Below are positions 32,554 to 41,217 of a DNA stretch of 64,000 nt, one piece after another. How positions within the stretch are numbered: position 1 is the stretch's first letter; every line of letters begins with the position of its first letter. Source of the DNA: Thermoproteota archaeon (GTDB taxonomy: Archaea > Korarchaeota > Korarchaeia > Korarchaeales > Korarchaeaceae); contig JAOZFI010000017.1 of the NCBI GenBank assembly GCA_027491395.1, positions 1 through 64,000 of the forward strand. The letters run 5' to 3'. The translations under genes and the position numbers were made by a program. The notes beneath the pieces were generated by a model. It was not told where the DNA came from. It made no database searches and was given only the letters and a program-made list of their open reading frames with translations.

Positions 32554-32626
32554 TGGGCCGGGGGGGACTCGAACCCCCGACCTCCGCCGTGTGAGGGCGG
32601 CGTCATAGCCGCTAGACCACCGGCCC
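32554..32626 (-). tRNA. tRNA-Val(CAC), no CCA encoded
   Basis: Acceptor GGGCCGG/CCGGCCC, anticodon stem CCGCC/GGCGG with loop CTCACAC (anticodon CAC), T arm as in the Val(GAC) gene. The 73-base body is identical to that gene apart from the loop. The three bases after the discriminator are CTA rather than CCA and are the reverse complement of the ribK stop codon, so CCA must be added after transcription. Confidence 0.97.
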
Positions 32627-32831
32627 CTTGAGTCCGACCGATCGCTCGATTTTAATCTTTATGTGGTCCTCTCCCCTAGGTGGATATACCATCGATTTTT
32701 TCAGGTAATTAAAATGATGATTAAGGCGATATAGGAAACTTAACAAAAATGACCTACGTTTTTTCATGCCATTAGATGGTAATGCCAAAGGAGTAAGGGC
32801 AGCTATTTTAATTAACAGGAGCAGGTAGCTG
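32627..32831. other. AT-rich gap between tRNA-Val and MFS gene
   Basis: Two hundred and five bases holding the tRNA promoter on the minus strand (GATTAAAATCG about 25 bases before the tRNA) and, on the plus side, leader sequence for the MFS gene. There is one perfect box-C-like ATGATGA at about 32714 but no box D, so I do not call an sRNA. Confidence 0.4.
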
Positions 32832-34127
32832 ATGGCTGAAATGATTAACGGAATCAGGGGGCTGGAAAGGGATCTGAAACTATTGCTCATAGCAAGCATA
32901 CCCACGGGGCTCTCTGGTGGGATGTTCTACGCCGTCTGGGGTTTATACTTCGAGACAGAAGGTATAAATGTTAGTCTACTGGGTCTCTACAGCTTCTTGG
33001 AAGGTCTATTGATGGCGGTGGTCTTCATTCCGGCCGGTCTCATCACCGATAAGATGGGAAGAAAGAAACCCGTCCTGATAGGGTACATGCTTTCCGCCGT
33101 GTCTCTAGCCATAGTATCGCTCTGGGATCTCAATCTACCGGCAATAATCTTGAGTGGAATCTTGGGAGGCTGTAGCTCCCTCGCCCTACCCGCTTTCCAA
33201 GCTTGGCTAGCCGACCTCGCTGGTAGCAGAATGGAAGAGGCCTCGAGCATCCAGATGTTCCTTTACAACGTCAGCTTCTCAGCTGGGAGTCTAATGGGAT
33301 GGATCCCAGAACTCATGGTCATGTCGTCCCAAGACCTGAACTACTCCCAGGCGTACCGGTTGATGATACTCCTCTCTACGCTCGCGACTCTGATCGCCAT
33401 ACCCTTCTTCCTAACCATTAAAGATAAGAAGATGGCATATTCAACGACTAATCACCCAATAACTTTTAAGGACATCCTGAGACCTCTGAACTCCTCTATG
33501 ATACGAAGGCTTACTTTCCTCTTGGTCCTATCCAGCTTGGCCACAGGATTCTTCTATCCTTTAACCAGCTATTACTTAGGAGAGAAGTATGGGGTCGAGT
33601 CCGGACCGGTTGGGACCGTTCTCTCCCTGATATACCTTATATCCTCATTCAGTTATCTAGTAGCTCCGGTGTTCTCCAAGCTCTTGGGACTCGTGAAATT
33701 CATCGTACTGTCCCAAGGCTTCGCCATACTCATGATGGCCCTGATCCCCCTAACTCATGACTTCCTGTTAACCTCTACTTTACTTATCCTTCAGGTTATG
33801 GGGACTTACGCGCCCTTCCCACTGATATGGGCACTTTTCATGGAGTACTCACCTCCTGACGAAAGAGGAATGGTTAACTCTCTCTATAACCTCTCGGTAG
33901 TGGGTCCTAGGGCCATTTCCTCGCTGGCAGGAGGAAATATGATGAGCATATCACTTGAGTACCCCATATTTGCCTTCATCCTTCTGTACTCCCTCTATAA
34001 CTTATTATTCGCCGCTCTCGTGAGGAGTTCCCGTTCCAAGAAGAGTTATCTGGCAAAGATGGCAGAGAACACGGGGGATGAGAATGGACTTGAGGGGCAG
34101 GATAGATGCAACACTACTGAGGCATGA
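32832..34127 (+). CDS. MFS transporter of unknown substrate
   Basis: Major facilitator protein of 431 residues with about 12 membrane helices. The loop 2-3 motif is GLITDKMGRKKPVLIGYML, and the central cytoplasmic loop falls near residue 210. The ATG follows GGAGCAGGTAGCTG. The C-terminal tail (SKKSYLAKMAENTGDENG) is polar and overlaps the DERA gene start by about 44 bases. No substrate can be inferred. Confidence 0.85.
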   Translation: MAEMINGIRGLERDLKLLLIASIPTGLSGGMFYAVWGLYFETEGINVSLLGLYSFLEGLLMAVVFIPAGLITDKMGRKKPVLIGYMLSAVSLAIVSLWDLNLPAIILSGILGGCSSLALPAFQAWLADLAGSRMEEASSIQMFLYNVSFSAGSLMGWIPELMVMSSQDLNYSQAYRLMILLSTLATLIAIPFFLTIKDKKMAYSTTNHPITFKDILRPLNSSMIRRLTFLLVLSSLATGFFYPLTSYYLGEKYGVESGPVGTVLSLIYLISSFSYLVAPVFSKLLGLVKFIVLSQGFAILMMALIPLTHDFLLTSTLLILQVMGTYAPFPLIWALFMEYSPPDERGMVNSLYNLSVVGPRAISSLAGGNMMSISLEYPIFAFILLYSLYNLLFAALVRSSRSKKSYLAKMAENTGDENGLEGQDRCNTTEA

Positions 34128-34701
34128 TGTCCTCATATCTGCGGTCGTGGAATTCGCGGAAAGGGCGGCAAGGGAGGGGATGAGGTCTGTTGTGGTTTAC
34201 CCCTTCTATGCTCAGCGTCTGGCGGCGACAGATATGGGAATACCGATATGTACGGTAGTAGGCTTTCCTCACGGCTCTCAACTCAAGGAAGCGAAAGTGG
34301 GGGAGGCAAAACTGGCTCGAGAGATTGGCGTCTCCGAGATAGACTATGTGATCAGCATATCTGCGGTGAAGAACGGACTGTTCGATTACCTGAAGGAGGA
34401 AGCTGATCTCATAACTGCCGTCTTCTCAGGTACGGTTAAGGCCATTATTGAGGTACCCCTTCTCTCTGAAAATGAGCTGAAGAGCACATTAAGGGCCTTA
34501 GAGTCCACTGATGTGGATTACGTGAAGACATCCACAGGACTGTACAGGCCTGTGACATCCGACGATGTCAGGAGGATAAAAGAGCTCACTGACAAGAAAA
34601 TAAAAGCTTCCGGAGGAATAAGGACCAAGGAGCAGGCTATTGAGTTGGTTAGGTCGGGAGCCGATGTGTTAGGGACCAGTAAGCCTTTTGACATACTGTA
34701 G
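34084..34701 (+). CDS. deoC: Deoxyribose-phosphate aldolase
   Basis: Cleaves 2-deoxyribose-5-phosphate to glyceraldehyde-3-phosphate and acetaldehyde. It has DATLLRHDV at the N-terminus, the Schiff-base lysine in VKTSTGLY, and ASGGIRTKEQAIELVRSGADVLGTSK at the end. About 205 residues, slightly short like other archaeal enzymes. The start is the ATG at 34084 behind GGGGGATGAG; an ATG two codons earlier is also possible. Coupled to the MFS gene by overlap. Confidence 0.9.
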   Translation: MDLRGRIDATLLRHDVLISAVVEFAERAAREGMRSVVVYPFYAQRLAATDMGIPICTVVGFPHGSQLKEAKVGEAKLAREIGVSEIDYVISISAVKNGLFDYLKEEADLITAVFSGTVKAIIEVPLLSENELKSTLRALESTDVDYVKTSTGLYRPVTSDDVRRIKELTDKKIKASGGIRTKEQAIELVRSGADVLGTSKPFDIL

Positions 34702-34706
34702 CGGGA

Positions 34707-35810
34707 TCAGGCTCCTATCACCCAGCGGGCAACGTAGCTCCTAGGGCACTGGACAGTACCCCTGTAATAGGGGCAGAAGGAACAAGTTGGACTGTTACCC
34801 CAACAGTCGAACTCATTGCTGTTGGCTATGTGACAGCCATCCCAGAGGAGGCAGTCGTTGCATGACGGGAAATCAGCGATCCTCACCTTAGCCCTGAACG
34901 ACACGTACTCGGGGGACCACCATATCTCCCTCAAGCTCCTCTCCTTCAGATCGCCGAAAACTAGCTGCTTTACCTCCACCTCCCTTCCATCGATCCAAGC
35001 CCTGTAGTCGTGAAGGGTGAAGAGGCATGGGACGACCTTCCCATCAAATGAGATGGCAAAGGCCCCCTCCTCAATGAAGGGACACCTCCTCTCAGTCTTG
35101 TAGTAGAAGAAGGGTTCTATCACCCTGATATGGTGGAGCATTGACAAGGTCCTGACCCTTTCCATGATTTTCGTGACGTTATCGGGATGCACCTTATCAT
35201 GTATCTGCTCACGAGCGAGGGCAGGGTGAGTAGCTATCAGATTGGACAGGAGGACGCCCCTAGCCCCTACCTCGGCTGCCCATTCTATTAGATCAGGTAG
35301 CTTGCTAACCGTGCTCTTCAGGAGGACGGTGGAGATCCACAGCTCCACTCCATCCCTGTTGGCTAGCTCCCTGATTCCTTCCTCAACTACATGAAAGCTC
35401 GATCCCACCCTAATCCTCCTGTACATCTCCGGATCCGTGACATCCACGCTGACGAAAACCCAAGAGAAATAGCGACTTATCGTATCGGCTTTCCTCAAGA
35501 GGGTGGTTCCGTTGGTAATCATCCCTAGATCAAATCTCTCCGCCGCTTTCCTCGCGAAGTCCTCAAACCTCGGGTGGATCGTGGGCTCTCCCCATCCGCT
35601 GAACCACAGATCTTGGACTCCCACATTGTTGAGCTCCCCAATCACCCGATCAAACAGCTCCTCACCCATGAATCCTATCCTCTCATTCCAGCTCTGCCTG
35701 TAACAGAATTTGCAGTTGAGGTTGCAGGAGGTCGTGAGCTCTACATGTGCCTCCTTTGGGGGATCAGGGTCCGGCAGATAAAAGCCTCCATGCACCCTTA
35801 TCTTCTCCAA
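34707..35810 (-). CDS. Radical SAM/SPASM-like enzyme resembling tungsten-cofactor maturases
   Basis: Radical SAM enzyme of 367 residues. The cluster motif is CNLNCKFCYR, and the GGEP motif is replaced by FSGWGEPTIHPRF. The C-terminal cysteine array CNDCLLWDGC...FDCWGNSPTCSFCPYYRGTVQCP resembles the ending I associate with maturases encoded beside tungsten-dependent aldehyde oxidoreductases. No such oxidoreductase lies in this window, so the link is inference. The start is TTG behind GAGGAGCA. If it is such a maturase, the ModE-like regulator at 62280 could be relevant. Confidence 0.7.
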   Translation of the reverse strand: MEKIRVHGGFYLPDPDPPKEAHVELTTSCNLNCKFCYRQSWNERIGFMGEELFDRVIGELNNVGVQDLWFSGWGEPTIHPRFEDFARKAAERFDLGMITNGTTLLRKADTISRYFSWVFVSVDVTDPEMYRRIRVGSSFHVVEEGIRELANRDGVELWISTVLLKSTVSKLPDLIEWAAEVGARGVLLSNLIATHPALAREQIHDKVHPDNVTKIMERVRTLSMLHHIRVIEPFFYYKTERRCPFIEEGAFAISFDGKVVPCLFTLHDYRAWIDGREVEVKQLVFGDLKERSLREIWWSPEYVSFRAKVRIADFPSCNDCLLWDGCHIANSNEFDCWGNSPTCSFCPYYRGTVQCPRSYVARWVIGA

Positions 35811-35882
35811 TGCTCCTCGACCGCCCCTCCATCAAATCCGTATTAAATGATTGCTATAACTGTGTGTTTAAGGAAGGAACCA

Positions 35883-36605
35883 TCAGCCGAGGAAGGTACT
35901 AGCTGCACCTCTGGGGGACTTACCCCATACCTTTTCGACCTCCTCCACGGGCAGATCCAGCTGCTTGGCTACTAACTCCATAGAAATTTCCGGGTTCGTC
36001 CTCTTTATATCATCGACGGCGTGGATCAAGTAATCCTCATATGGAATGGCTTCCTCCCACAGCTTATCGAATCTCTCCTTGAAGATCTTCGCCAGACTCT
36101 CCGACTCCACCTTTATACCAGTTCTCGTGGGCTGTTCCACCCCTATCTTCTCCGGGAATCCCATGACCACGACTCTGTCGTCAACCACCATATGCCTGAG
36201 ATCGTACACTACGAGTCCTCCGTGGTACCTCACCTCGGCCCCGGCCTTCGAATACCTGTAGCCCACGTAGAGCTTCTCCCTTCCCTTGGGCATCATGTAC
36301 CTTATTTTCACACCCCTCGATGCGGCCGCTTCTATCTCCTTGACGATCTTGTCGAAGAATTCAGTAGAGTCCTTGGGCTTAGCGCCCGTCACAGACCCGA
36401 AGATCTCCTTAGTAGCTCCTCTCATGGCCTCCAGCACCGCGTTAAAGTACTGGGTTCTAGTGAGCATCTTGGTCACCTCCATGAGGTGCTCCACGAGCCT
36501 CTTCCTACCTTCGAGTTCGTGTCTGCTGAGGTAGAGCAGGATTATAGTGGCTATTAGCAGGGTGAGCTCCACTATCAGAAGAGCTAAGGCCACTAAGTCC
36601 TCCAT
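35883..36605 (-). CDS. Membrane-anchored PLD/TrmB-C-like sensor domain protein
   Basis: About 240 residues from the ATG at 36605. One N-terminal membrane helix (LVALALLIVELTLLIATIILLYLS), a helical linker, then an alpha/beta domain with VKIRYMMPKGREKLY and VVYDLRHMVVDDRVVVMGFPEK, as in the PLD-like ligand-binding domain of TrmB regulators. The end (ISMELVAKQLDLPVEEVEKVWG) looks like a small helix-turn-helix. It follows ThrB in the same direction. Likely a membrane sensor; no defined partner. Confidence 0.6.
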   Translation of the reverse strand: MEDLVALALLIVELTLLIATIILLYLSRHELEGRKRLVEHLMEVTKMLTRTQYFNAVLEAMRGATKEIFGSVTGAKPKDSTEFFDKIVKEIEAAASRGVKIRYMMPKGREKLYVGYRYSKAGAEVRYHGGLVVYDLRHMVVDDRVVVMGFPEKIGVEQPTRTGIKVESESLAKIFKERFDKLWEEAIPYEDYLIHAVDDIKRTNPEISMELVAKQLDLPVEEVEKVWGKSPRGAASTFLG

Positions 36606-36615
36606 ATGGGGTCCC

Positions 36616-37515
36616 TCATATCTCATCCGCGCCGCCAGCCGGCGCCACATTCATCACCGTTGCTGGTATACCTAGCCCTTTATAAGCCCGCCTCACCTCT
36701 TCGACAATTCGGTCGCACTCCTCGCATAGGAACAGCATGCTCGGTCCGGCTCCGCTGATGGACACACCTAGGGCCCCAGATTTCATAGCTATATCCTTAA
36801 CTTCCCTATATCCCGGGATGAGCTTGGATCGGGACTCGTCTATTAAGGAGTAGGACATCCCCTCGCCTGCTAATCTCAAATCGCCTGTAGCAAGTCCGAG
36901 CAGCAGGGAGGCCAAGTGGGAGTAGTGCCTGATCATCTCTTCAATATTCACTCTTCTTGGGACGAGGGACCTCATTTTCTCAGTCTTCCTCTCGGGAATA
37001 GGTGTCCAAGGAACGGATAAGACGAACCTAACATCAGGATCTAGCTTCACGATCCTCCTTCCTATGACGACCAATCCTCCGAACAAAGAGGGGGCGACGT
37101 TATCTGGGTGAGGAGAACCCGATGCCTCTCTCTCCCCTTCAGCCGCTGCTCTCACGAGATCCTCTTCCGATAGCACACCACCCAGCTCCAAGTCCACTGC
37201 CCTCACTGCTGCGGCCGAGGACGCGCCACTGCTTCCTAGACCCCTGCCTGGCGGAACTCCCTTCCAAAGCTTTATCCTAGCGGTTAAATGCTGCTCCGAA
37301 GCTTTCAATGCGGCTCTCGCGGCAGCGGCGGCACTGTTTCTTCTTCCGAGGGGTACGGACTTCGCATAGGGGCCCTTAACCTCAGTGACTACAGCGTCCG
37401 GGCCACCGCTAACAAGCTCGACCTCGACCGTGTCGGAGAACGCATTAATCGCTATCCCCATTATGTCATAACCGGGCCCCAAGTTGGCACTAGTGCTCCA
37501 GGCTCTGACCCTCAT
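36616..37515 (-). CDS. thrB: Homoserine kinase
   Basis: GHMP-family kinase that phosphorylates homoserine. N-terminal ANLGPGYDIMGIAI, the ATP loop PPGRGLGSSGASSAAAVRAV, and GVSISGAGPSMLFL near the end are diagnostic. The length of 299 residues is normal. It overlaps thrC by 3-4 bases (ATGA) and with it supplies threonine. Confidence 0.95.
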   Translation of the reverse strand: MRVRAWSTSANLGPGYDIMGIAINAFSDTVEVELVSGGPDAVVTEVKGPYAKSVPLGRRNSAAAAARAALKASEQHLTARIKLWKGVPPGRGLGSSGASSAAAVRAVDLELGGVLSEEDLVRAAAEGEREASGSPHPDNVAPSLFGGLVVIGRRIVKLDPDVRFVLSVPWTPIPERKTEKMRSLVPRRVNIEEMIRHYSHLASLLLGLATGDLRLAGEGMSYSLIDESRSKLIPGYREVKDIAMKSGALGVSISGAGPSMLFLCEECDRIVEEVRRAYKGLGIPATVMNVAPAGGADEI

Positions 37516-38693
37516 AGGGCTAGCCTCCTTATCTTATTCACGGCCTCATCAATGCTGGAAGCCCTCACCGGCTCGGGGAATGGAAAGGCATCCGGATCCT
37601 TCAGGGCGTGGCCGGTGGTCACAAGCACAACCCTGTCGTCTGGGAAGATCTCCCTTCCCAGTAACTTCAAGTAACCCGCATACGATGCGGCCGAAGCTGG
37701 TTCTACCCCTACGCCCATCTTCCCTAGCTTCCTCTGAGCCTCCAGAATCTCTTCATCTGTCACGATCTCGACGACGCCTCTGCTCTCCCTGAGGGCCTTG
37801 AAGGCCTTCGGCCAATTCACGGGCCTCCCTATTCTTATCGCGGTGGCCACGGTCTCGGGATTATCAGTAAAGATAGGCTCGCTCAGCCCCTCTTTGAGAG
37901 CTCTAGCTATTGGAGAGGCACCCGCTGCCTGTATGCCCGCCAACCTAGGCACCTTATCGATCAGACCAAGCTCCCTCATCTCTTTGAATCCCTTCCATAT
38001 CGCTGAAATGTTGCCAGCGTTTCCCACGGGCAGCACGACCCAGTCCGGCACGCCTATCTCATCGGCTATCTCGAAGGCGAGGGTCTTCTGACCCTCCAAC
38101 CTCCAGGGATTGATTGAATTGAGGGGATAAAGCCCGCTCTCCCTCCCAGATACTTTCATCACCACATCCAATGCGGCATCGAAGGGACCGTCTATCTCCA
38201 CGATGGTGGCACCGTGAAGCACCGCCTGAGCCAGCTTCCCCTTGGCTACCTTTTCCCTCGGCAGTACGACGAAGCTCCTCATGCCCGCTCTGGAGGCGTA
38301 AGCAGCGACGGAGGCAGAGGTGTTACCAGTGGATGCGCATATGACGCTCTTCACACCGGCTTCCTTGGCCAAGGACACTGCTACAGTCATTCCCCTATCT
38401 TTGAAGGATCCTGTTGGGTTGCTCCCCTCGAATTTCACCCAGAGTCCCTCGCCTATCTTTATGAGGGGGGTACCTCCCTCACCCATTGTTATGGGCCTCA
38501 CTCTGGGTAGAAGCTCCTTATACCTCCATACCCCGAACCTCCTCGTCCTGAAAAGAGCCCAAGATACGCCGAGGGGTTTCCTCCTGAAGACGGGCTCCAG
38601 CAGGCCTCCGCAGTGAGGGCAAACTATGGTCCAAGGGTCGGCTCTGTAGGTCCTGCCGCATTTGATGCAGCGAAGCTCGTATTCCCCGAGCAT
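37512..38693 (-). CDS. thrC: Threonine synthase
   Basis: PLP-dependent lyase converting O-phosphohomoserine to threonine. An N-terminal zinc ribbon (LRCIKCGRTYRAD...CPHCGG) precedes the PLP lysine in NPTGSFKDRGM, with the phosphate loop LPVGNAGNISA. I use the ATG at 38693 (393 residues); the longer track start overlaps the divergent SHMT gene. No strong ribosome-binding sequence precedes it, so the mRNA may be near-leaderless. Confidence 0.92.
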   Translation of the reverse strand: MLGEYELRCIKCGRTYRADPWTIVCPHCGGLLEPVFRRKPLGVSWALFRTRRFGVWRYKELLPRVRPITMGEGGTPLIKIGEGLWVKFEGSNPTGSFKDRGMTVAVSLAKEAGVKSVICASTGNTSASVAAYASRAGMRSFVVLPREKVAKGKLAQAVLHGATIVEIDGPFDAALDVVMKVSGRESGLYPLNSINPWRLEGQKTLAFEIADEIGVPDWVVLPVGNAGNISAIWKGFKEMRELGLIDKVPRLAGIQAAGASPIARALKEGLSEPIFTDNPETVATAIRIGRPVNWPKAFKALRESRGVVEIVTDEEILEAQRKLGKMGVGVEPASAASYAGYLKLLGREIFPDDRVVLVTTGHALKDPDAFPFPEPVRASSIDEAVNKIRRLAL

Positions 38694-38713
38694 CTCGGCT
38701 TTCTTCGACACAC

Positions 38714-38724
38714 AGTTATAACTT
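38714..38724 (+). promoter_or_regulatory. TATA box of the SHMT gene
   Basis: AGTTATAACTT is centred about 34 bases before the TTG start of glyA, suggesting a very short leader carrying GGGTGGG. The near-palindrome could also serve the divergent thrC gene. Confidence 0.45.
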
Positions 38725-38752
38725 CTCCCCTCGGTGGAAACTGGGTGGGTGT

Positions 38753-40057
38753 TTGGATCCGGAGGATGCTTACAGGAGAGTCCTATCCTCAATTGAGGAG
38801 CACCATAGGTGGTTCGACTCGTCTCTACCCATGATAGCCAGCGAGAATGTCGCTAGTCCTGCAGTTAGGAGGGCGATGACCAGCGATTTCGGTCACAGGT
38901 ACGCCGAGGGATGGGTGGGGGAGAGAGTCTACGCCGGGACAAAGTACATCGACTATGTCGAATCGCTTGCGATGGAGCTCATAAAGAAGCTGTACGGGGT
39001 GAAGTTCGCAGATGTACGTCCAATAAGCGGGGTAGTTGCTAACCTATCCGTATATACGGCCCTCACACAGCCAGGAGACGTCGTGATGGCGCTGCCCATA
39101 ACCAAGGGAGGGCACATCAGCATGGGACCCCTGAAGGGGTCCAAGGGACAGTTCATAGGGGGAACAGCAGGGGCCGTCAGGGGCTTGGATGTGAAGTACA
39201 TAGCCTTCGACGACGAGAACATGAACATAGATGTCGATAGAACCATCAACAGGATGGAAAAGTACAAGCCCAAACTGATAATGATGGGAGGCAGCGTGAT
39301 ACTCTTCCCTCAACCGGTGAAAGAGCTAGTGGAGGCGGCTAAGTCCATAGGAGCTGCGGTTAACTACGATGCCGCTCATGTCGCTGGTTTAATTGCGGGA
39401 GGTAAGTTCCAGCGTCCCTTGGAGGAAGGAGCCGATGTGATGACCTTCAGCACTCACAAGACCTTCTTCGGCCCCCAGCACGGTGCGGTGATAACTAACG
39501 ACGAGGAAAAATTCGAACTGATCAAACTGGCCAACTTCCCGGGTCTCTTGAGCAACCACCATCTCCATGCGGTGGCAGCGCTGGCAATAGCGGCCGCGGA
39601 ACTGCTCGCATTTGGTAAGGAGTACGCTGAAGCTGTTGTTAAGAACGCGAAAGCCCTGGCCCAGGCGTTGCACGACGAGGGATTCAAGGTGGTCGCAGAG
39701 CACTTGGGGTTCACCGAGAGCCATCAGGTCCTACTCGATGTTGACGATCTGGGTGGGGGATACAAGTGCGAGAAGCTGCTGGAGGAGGCCAACATAATTG
39801 TGAACAGGAATCTCCTTCCTTGGGACATAAAGAGGGGAAGGGGCTTCAAGGATCCGGGCGGCCTGAGGCTGGGGGTCTCCGAACTCACCAGGCTCGGCAT
39901 GGGACCGGACGAGATGAGGGAGGTGGCGAAGTTCTACAGGGAGGTCCTTATAGACGGAAAGGATCCAAAGGAAGTCGCTAGAGAGGTTTCAGAACTCAGG
40001 AAAGATTTCAAGACCGTTAAATATACGTTCGAGGAGGGCCCAGCCTACGAATACTGA
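38753..40057 (+). CDS. glyA: Serine hydroxymethyltransferase
   Basis: PLP enzyme interconverting serine and glycine with transfer of a C1 unit to a pterin. Family segments: MIASENVASPAVRRAM, EGWVGERVYAGTKYIDYVE, DAAHVAGLIAGG and the PLP lysine in MTFSTHKTFFGPQHG. The length of 434 residues is typical for archaea. The TTG start has GGTGGGTG upstream. The 3' end borders the eIF2B-like gene without a gap. Confidence 0.95.
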   Translation: MDPEDAYRRVLSSIEEHHRWFDSSLPMIASENVASPAVRRAMTSDFGHRYAEGWVGERVYAGTKYIDYVESLAMELIKKLYGVKFADVRPISGVVANLSVYTALTQPGDVVMALPITKGGHISMGPLKGSKGQFIGGTAGAVRGLDVKYIAFDDENMNIDVDRTINRMEKYKPKLIMMGGSVILFPQPVKELVEAAKSIGAAVNYDAAHVAGLIAGGKFQRPLEEGADVMTFSTHKTFFGPQHGAVITNDEEKFELIKLANFPGLLSNHHLHAVAALAIAAAELLAFGKEYAEAVVKNAKALAQALHDEGFKVVAEHLGFTESHQVLLDVDDLGGGYKCEKLLEEANIIVNRNLLPWDIKRGRGFKDPGGLRLGVSELTRLGMGPDEMREVAKFYREVLIDGKDPKEVAREVSELRKDFKTVKYTFEEGPAYEY

Positions 40058-40058
40058 T

Positions 40059-40865
40059 ATTCGCCGCCTGATAGAGGACAGGACGAGGGGCTCGCTGGAG
40101 ATATTCGAGGAGGCCCTGATCTTACTCAATAAGTCGAGAGATCCGTGCAAAGATGCTAGAGTCCTCAGAGAAGCTCATCCAGAGATGACGGCCCTGGAAT
40201 ACTTGGAGATGGCAGCGTGCTCCGGCTCTCTGTTCAAGTTAAGGGAGTTCTACGGTAGATCCAAGGAGGAATTGGCTTCTACATGCTCTAACCTCCTATC
40301 TGAGCTGGGAATCGAAGTTATAGCTACCTTAAGCAGGAGCTCCGCAGTCATAAACTGTCTGAAGAGGTCCTCCGTGAGCGAGGTGATAGTCGGGGAATCT
40401 AGACCGGGAAGAGAGGGGCTAAGGACCGCAGAAATTCTCAGAGACGCGGGGTTCAAGGTGACTCTAGTGGTTGATGCCCTCCTCCCATGGTACTCCAAGA
40501 GGAAAGGGGCCGTGGGCTTGGTTGGCGCGGACAGGGTCACCCCATCCCATCTGATAAACAAGGCTGGTACCTTGCCACTCGCAACCCTGATCAAGACGAT
40601 AGCGGTTCCCGGACTTCTCAAGCTTCACAGGGATAGTTACACCATAGAGAGGAGGGATCCAAGGGAAGTGGCAGTGTTGGAGGGTGTGGAAGTGGTGAAC
40701 ATCTACTTCGACGAGACACCCCTGAATTCTCTCCACAGGCTGGTGTTCGAGGAACTCGTGCTTAAACCTAAAGAGATAGGAAAGGCCTTCGAAAAATTGG
40801 AGACGGTGCTGGGAATCAGAGCAGATGGAGGATCATTAGGAAGAAACCTATCACAGCCGAGATGA
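40059..40865 (+). CDS. eIF2B-related protein (aIF2B/ribose-1,5-bisphosphate isomerase family), non-standard start
   Basis: Rossmann-type C-terminal domain with VIVGESRPGREGLRTAEIL, VGADRVTPSHLINKAGTLPLA and VNIYFDETP, as in eIF2B-alpha-like and MtnA-like proteins. The track start (ATG 40185) removes the helical N-terminal domain, which is clearly present in frame upstream: IRRLIEDRTRGSLEIFEEAL then LILLNKSRDPCKDARVLREA. No ATG, GTG or TTG lies between the SHMT region and 40185; the earliest start clear of SHMT is ATT at 40059, two bases after its stop. About 268 residues in total, near the family norm. Whether it is a translation regulator or a sugar-phosphate isomerase cannot be told. Confidence 0.7.
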   Translation: MRRLIEDRTRGSLEIFEEALILLNKSRDPCKDARVLREAHPEMTALEYLEMAACSGSLFKLREFYGRSKEELASTCSNLLSELGIEVIATLSRSSAVINCLKRSSVSEVIVGESRPGREGLRTAEILRDAGFKVTLVVDALLPWYSKRKGAVGLVGADRVTPSHLINKAGTLPLATLIKTIAVPGLLKLHRDSYTIERRDPREVAVLEGVEVVNIYFDETPLNSLHRLVFEELVLKPKEIGKAFEKLETVLGIRADGGSLGRNLSQPR

Positions 40866-41172
40866 TCCAAGCGACTATCGAGATGGCCGCAGCAGTCAAC
40901 CACCCGACCCTAAACCACACCTTCAGCACCCAGATCCAGATCACTATGATTAAGATCTTCTCTAGTATCCACAGGGGGAGCAATACGAAGATGATCCCGA
41001 GCACAAAGTCTATCACTGACCAAACGAAGGCGAGGGCCAGAGCTGATAGGAAGGACCGCTCCTTCTTCTCGGGAAGCACTATCTTCTGAGCTAACCATAG
41101 GACGACGGCACTCACAACTAGGGTCACGAGGAACCTCACGAGGGAACCGAAGATACCTGTCATCGAGATCAT
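40816..41172 (-). CDS. Small four-helix membrane protein of unknown function
   Basis: A 118-residue hydrophobic protein with about four membrane helices and the basic loop LPEKKERS. The ATG follows GGGAGTTAC. Its 3' end overlaps the end of the eIF2B-like gene by 50 bases on the other strand. Unrecognised family. Confidence 0.6.
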   Translation of the reverse strand: MISMTGIFGSLVRFLVTLVVSAVVLWLAQKIVLPEKKERSFLSALALAFVWSVIDFVLGIIFVLLPLWILEKILIIVIWIWVLKVWFRVGWLTAAAISIVAWIISAVIGFFLMILHLL

Positions 41173-41217
41173 GTAACTCCCAGAATTCCTCTCTAAGGAA
41201 GTTAAAAACGGAGGCGG

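Noticed and set aside
32690-32760. Second box C/D sRNA near ATGATGA
   Set aside because: No box D, D' or terminal stem.
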